A DNA stretch of 7,795 nucleotides from the NCBI GenBank assembly GCA_902805995.1, contig CADCUU010000071.1, positions 1 through 7,795 of the forward strand, written 5' to 3'. Shown here one piece after another: positions 6,086 through 7,795 of the stretch. The stretch comes from an uncultured Rubellimicrobium sp. (GTDB taxonomy: Bacteria; Pseudomonadota; Alphaproteobacteria; Rhodobacterales; Rhodobacteraceae). The notes beneath the pieces are model-generated. The model worked only from the letters and a program-made list of their open reading frames with translations. It searched no databases and was not told where the DNA came from. How positions within the stretch are numbered: the stretch's first letter is position 1; each line of letters begins with the position of its first letter. A program made the translations under genes and the position numbers.

Positions 6086-6102
6086 TGGGCCGCTCCGTAA
6101 CA

Positions 6103-7515
6103 ATGCGCCCAACCGCCGCAAGCCGCAGGAGGTCCGCCTCGCTGGAACCCGAGATCTCCGATCCTCTTGCCGGCCTTCCGGACTCCGAGCGCCGCCGCGA
6201 CTGGGTGCCGTTGCGCACGCTCACGATCCTGCGCTGGGTCGCCATCGCGGGACAGGTCGCCGCCCTGGTCGTCGCCACGCGCCTTCTGCACCTCGACATC
6301 GCCACGGGGGCCGCGTCGCTGGCCATCGGCGCCTCGGTGCTGGTGAACCTTGTCGCAAGCTTCACCGCCCCCCGCACCCGCCGCCTCACGGAACGCGAGG
6401 CCGCGCTCCTCCTGATCTTCGACATCCTCCAGCTCGGGCTTCTGCTCGCTCTGACGGGGGGCCTCAACAATCCGTTCGCGGTCCTCCTCCTCGCCCCCGT
6501 GACCATCGCGGCGGCGGTCCTCCATCTCCGTAGCACGCTCCTGCTGGGCGGGCTTACCCTCGCCGTGGTCACCGCGATCGGCCCCTGGCACCTGCCCATC
6601 CTCACGCCCGAGGGGCCGGTGGAAACGCCAGACCTCTTTCTTTGGGGGTTCTGGATCGCCCTCGTGATCGGCGTGGTCTTCCTCGGGCTCTACGCCCGCA
6701 CTGTCACCGCCGAAACCAACGCCATGAGCGAAGCGCTCACCGCCGCGGGCCTCGCGCTCGGGCGGGCGCAGCGGCTGTCGGACCTCGACGGCGTGGTGGC
6801 CGCCGCCGCGCACGAACTGGGCACGCCCCTGGCCACCATCAAGCTCGTCTCCGCCGAGATGATCGAGGAGCTGCGCGACCGCCCGGACCTCCCGCATCTC
6901 CTTGAGGATGCGGAGCTTCTGCGCGCGCAAGCCGACCGCTGCCGCGACATCCTGCGTGCCATGGGCCAGGCTGGCCGACGCGACGGCTACCTCGACCGCG
7001 CCCTCGTCGAGGCCGTCCTGCGCGAGGCCGCCGAGCCCCATCTGTCGCGCGGTAAGCTGGTCGAGGTTCTGGTCCCGGAGGGCCGCCAGCCCGAGATCCC
7101 GCGCCGGCCGGAGATCGTCCACGGCCTGCGCAACCTCGTCCAGAACGCCGTCGACTTCGCGGCGACACAGGTGGACATCCGGCTCGACTGGACGCCCGAG
7201 CGCCTGTCCGTCCGCATCCACGACGACGGCCCGGGCTTCGCCCCCGCCGATCTGGAGCGCATCGGGGACCCCTTCCTGCGCGGCCGCCCTTCCCCCCGCA
7301 CCGCCGAGCGCACGGGAGAGGACCAGAGCAGCCGCCCCGGTTATGAGGGGATGGGGCTCGGCCTCTTCATCGCCAAGTCCCTTCTCGAACGGACGGGGGC
7401 CCGCCTGACCTTCGCCAACGATGCTACGGGCGGTGCGGTGGCGGTCGTGGCCTGGCCGGCCCAGGCCCTCGCGGCCCCGATCACATCCGTTGGCACCTCG
7501 AGACAAACCAGCTGA
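6103..7515 (+). CDS. regB: Redox-sensing membrane histidine kinase RegB/PrrB/ActS
   Basis: RegB autophosphorylates in response to the redox state of the quinone pool and of a cysteine, then phosphorylates RegA. The 470-residue product has about six hydrophobic segments between residues 40 and 200. It includes GGLNNPF (119-125), the conserved quinone-sensing heptapeptide GGxxNPF. The H-box AAAAHELGTPLATIKL carries phospho-acceptor His237. Cys280 in ADRCRDILR corresponds to the redox-active cysteine described for R. capsulatus RegB. The catalytic domain shows the N box (LRNLVQNAVDFA, Asn348), G1 box (DDGPGF, 374-379) and G2 box (GMGLGLFIAKSLLE, 416-429). All key residues are present. The ATG at 6103 is the earliest possible start (an in-frame stop lies at 6076-6078), but it lacks a ribosome-binding site. 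AGGAGG at 6127-6132 before a CTG (6142) hints at a later start. It is divergent from senC. Confidence 0.96.
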   Translation: MRPTAASRRRSASLEPEISDPLAGLPDSERRRDWVPLRTLTILRWVAIAGQVAALVVATRLLHLDIATGAASLAIGASVLVNLVASFTAPRTRRLTEREAALLLIFDILQLGLLLALTGGLNNPFAVLLLAPVTIAAAVLHLRSTLLLGGLTLAVVTAIGPWHLPILTPEGPVETPDLFLWGFWIALVIGVVFLGLYARTVTAETNAMSEALTAAGLALGRAQRLSDLDGVVAAAAHELGTPLATIKLVSAEMIEELRDRPDLPHLLEDAELLRAQADRCRDILRAMGQAGRRDGYLDRALVEAVLREAAEPHLSRGKLVEVLVPEGRQPEIPRRPEIVHGLRNLVQNAVDFAATQVDIRLDWTPERLSVRIHDDGPGFAPADLERIGDPFLRGRPSPRTAERTGEDQSSRPGYEGMGLGLFIAKSLLERTGARLTFANDATGGAVAVVAWPAQALAAPITSVGTSRQTS

Positions 7516-7553
7516 GGCCGAAAAGCGACAAACGAGTTACCGACCTCGCCAAG

Positions 7554-7570
7554 TTAACCAGATATTAACC
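7554..7570 (+). promoter_or_regulatory. CtrA-type binding site (TTAA-N7-TTAACC)
   Basis: TTAACCAGATATTAACC matches the full-length CtrA consensus TTAA-N7-TTAA(C) exactly. CtrA is the alphaproteobacterial response regulator that in Rhodobacterales controls motility, gene-transfer agents and related functions. The site lies 39 nt after the regB stop and 48 nt before the GTG of the next gene, a promoter position for that gene. The 102 bp between regB and that gene hold no other recognisable element. Confidence 0.6.
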
Positions 7571-7617
7571 GTTCGTCGGCAAGCTCCGCCCCTGGACTCA
7601 TGCTGAGGGACGAAACC

Positions 7618-7677
7618 GTGCATCACTCGCTCGAGCTTGTCGGGGCGGGCCTTCTGGGCTTCGCGGGTGCCTGCCTA
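7618..7677 (+). pseudogene. 5' fragment of an unidentified gene, interrupted by an IS5-like element
   Basis: A GTG at 7618 has GAGGGA 7 nt upstream and opens a frame of about 20 native codons. These encode VHHSLELVGAGLLGFAGACL, which looks like the start of an N-terminal membrane helix. The frame then enters the insertion sequence at a CTAG (7675-7678). It stays open to the window end, but only as read-through of IS DNA in the wrong strand sense. An in-frame ATG at 7600 lacks a ribosome-binding site. The CtrA-type box upstream suggests a CtrA-controlled membrane or sensor protein, but the fragment is too short to name. Whether the remainder survives beyond the element cannot be seen. Confidence 0.5.
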
Positions 7678-7795
7678 GGGCTTGTTGACGTTCACCTCAG
7701 TCGGATGACGGTGGCTGCCAGGGCAATGAAGGCGCTGAAGCTTTCGTCGGTCTTGCAGCAGCGCATGGCGATCCCTCTGTATTCCTTGAGCTTGC
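7677..7795 (-). mobile_element. End of an IS5-family insertion sequence, continuing past the window
   Basis: The transposase tail begins about 15 bp inside a probable terminal inverted repeat that starts near GGGCTTGTTGACG (from about 7678). A CTAG tetranucleotide lies at the junction (7675-7678), compatible with the short TA-rich targets used by IS5 relatives. The outer boundary is uncertain by a few bases, because the second end and the target duplication lie outside the window. Confidence 0.7.
7692..7795 (-). CDS. IS5-family transposase, C-terminal 33 residues
   Basis: The minus-strand frame enters from the window edge and ends at TGA (7692-7694). It reads KLKEYRGIAMRCCKTDESFS followed by AFIALAATVIRLR. 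The pattern (Y-R-x-I/V-A-x-R-x-x-K-T-x-x-x-F-x-A-F/L ... A-A-x-V-I at the very C-terminus) is that of IS5-type DDE transposases, in particular those common in Rhodobacterales. The tail includes the end of the region around the catalytic-Glu helix; the catalytic Asp residues are outside the window. Whether the full enzyme is intact cannot be judged. Confidence 0.82.
   Translation of the reverse strand, partial: KLKEYRGIAMRCCKTDESFSAFIALAATVIRLR

Noticed and set aside
4907..6100. A 397-codon open frame on the + strand opposite regA and senC
   Set aside because: It is an antisense shadow produced by high GC. It spans two clear genes and their gap and has no recognisable domain.
6058..7506. A 482-codon open frame on the - strand opposite regB
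   Set aside because: It is an antisense shadow of regB. Its composition is charged and repetitive with no family pattern, and RegB motifs on the + strand are complete.
1..7795. CRISPR array, tRNA, rRNA, toxin-antitoxin or phage genes
   Set aside because: No spaced repeats, tRNA-like cloverleaf, rRNA stretch or matching protein families were seen on either strand.

Overview
The window is GC-rich and tightly packed. It looks like chromosomal DNA of an alphaproteobacterium of the Rhodobacterales (Roseobacter/Rhodobacter group). The strongest support is the divergent regB / senC-regA redox-regulation cluster lying close to a LysR gene and ahcY. This resembles, from memory, the Rhodobacter capsulatus regB-senC-regA-hvrA-hvrB...ahcY locus. 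A full CtrA-type box and an IS5-type transposase tail typical of the group agree with this. The species cannot be named from the sequence alone.

Layout. Bases 1-803 hold the 3' part of gpsA (+), followed by a lone EVE-domain protein (884-1303, +). Meeting it tail to tail are a small two-helix membrane protein (1300-1500, -) and its likely operon leader ahcY (1561-2964, -). Divergent from ahcY is an HD-domain, YfbR-like phosphohydrolase (3084-3668, +). It converges on a possible 41-residue small protein (3673-3798, -), which is divergent from a GcvA-type LysR regulator (3890-4756, +). The LysR gene converges on regA (4796-5380, -). The 39-bp gap between them contains a perfect parS site. senC (5426-6046, -) precedes regA in the same operon, and regB (6103-7515, +) is divergent from senC. 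After regB come a CtrA-type box and the first codons of an unidentified gene. That gene is cut by an IS5-like element, whose transposase 3' end (-) runs off the window.

How the genes work together. RegB (membrane quinone/redox-sensing kinase), RegA (Fis-type response regulator) and SenC (Sco-type copper/thiol protein linked to cytochrome oxidase assembly) form a classic redox-response module. AhcY recycles S-adenosylhomocysteine. In R. capsulatus a LysR regulator (HvrB) of the same neighbourhood activates ahcY, so the LysR here is a candidate equivalent, although it is not directly divergent from ahcY.

No wholly novel multi-gene system is evident. The most interesting non-coding signals are the exact parS site wedged between the LysR gene and regA, the CtrA box in front of the IS-broken gene, and a perfect dyad overlapping the LysR start codon.
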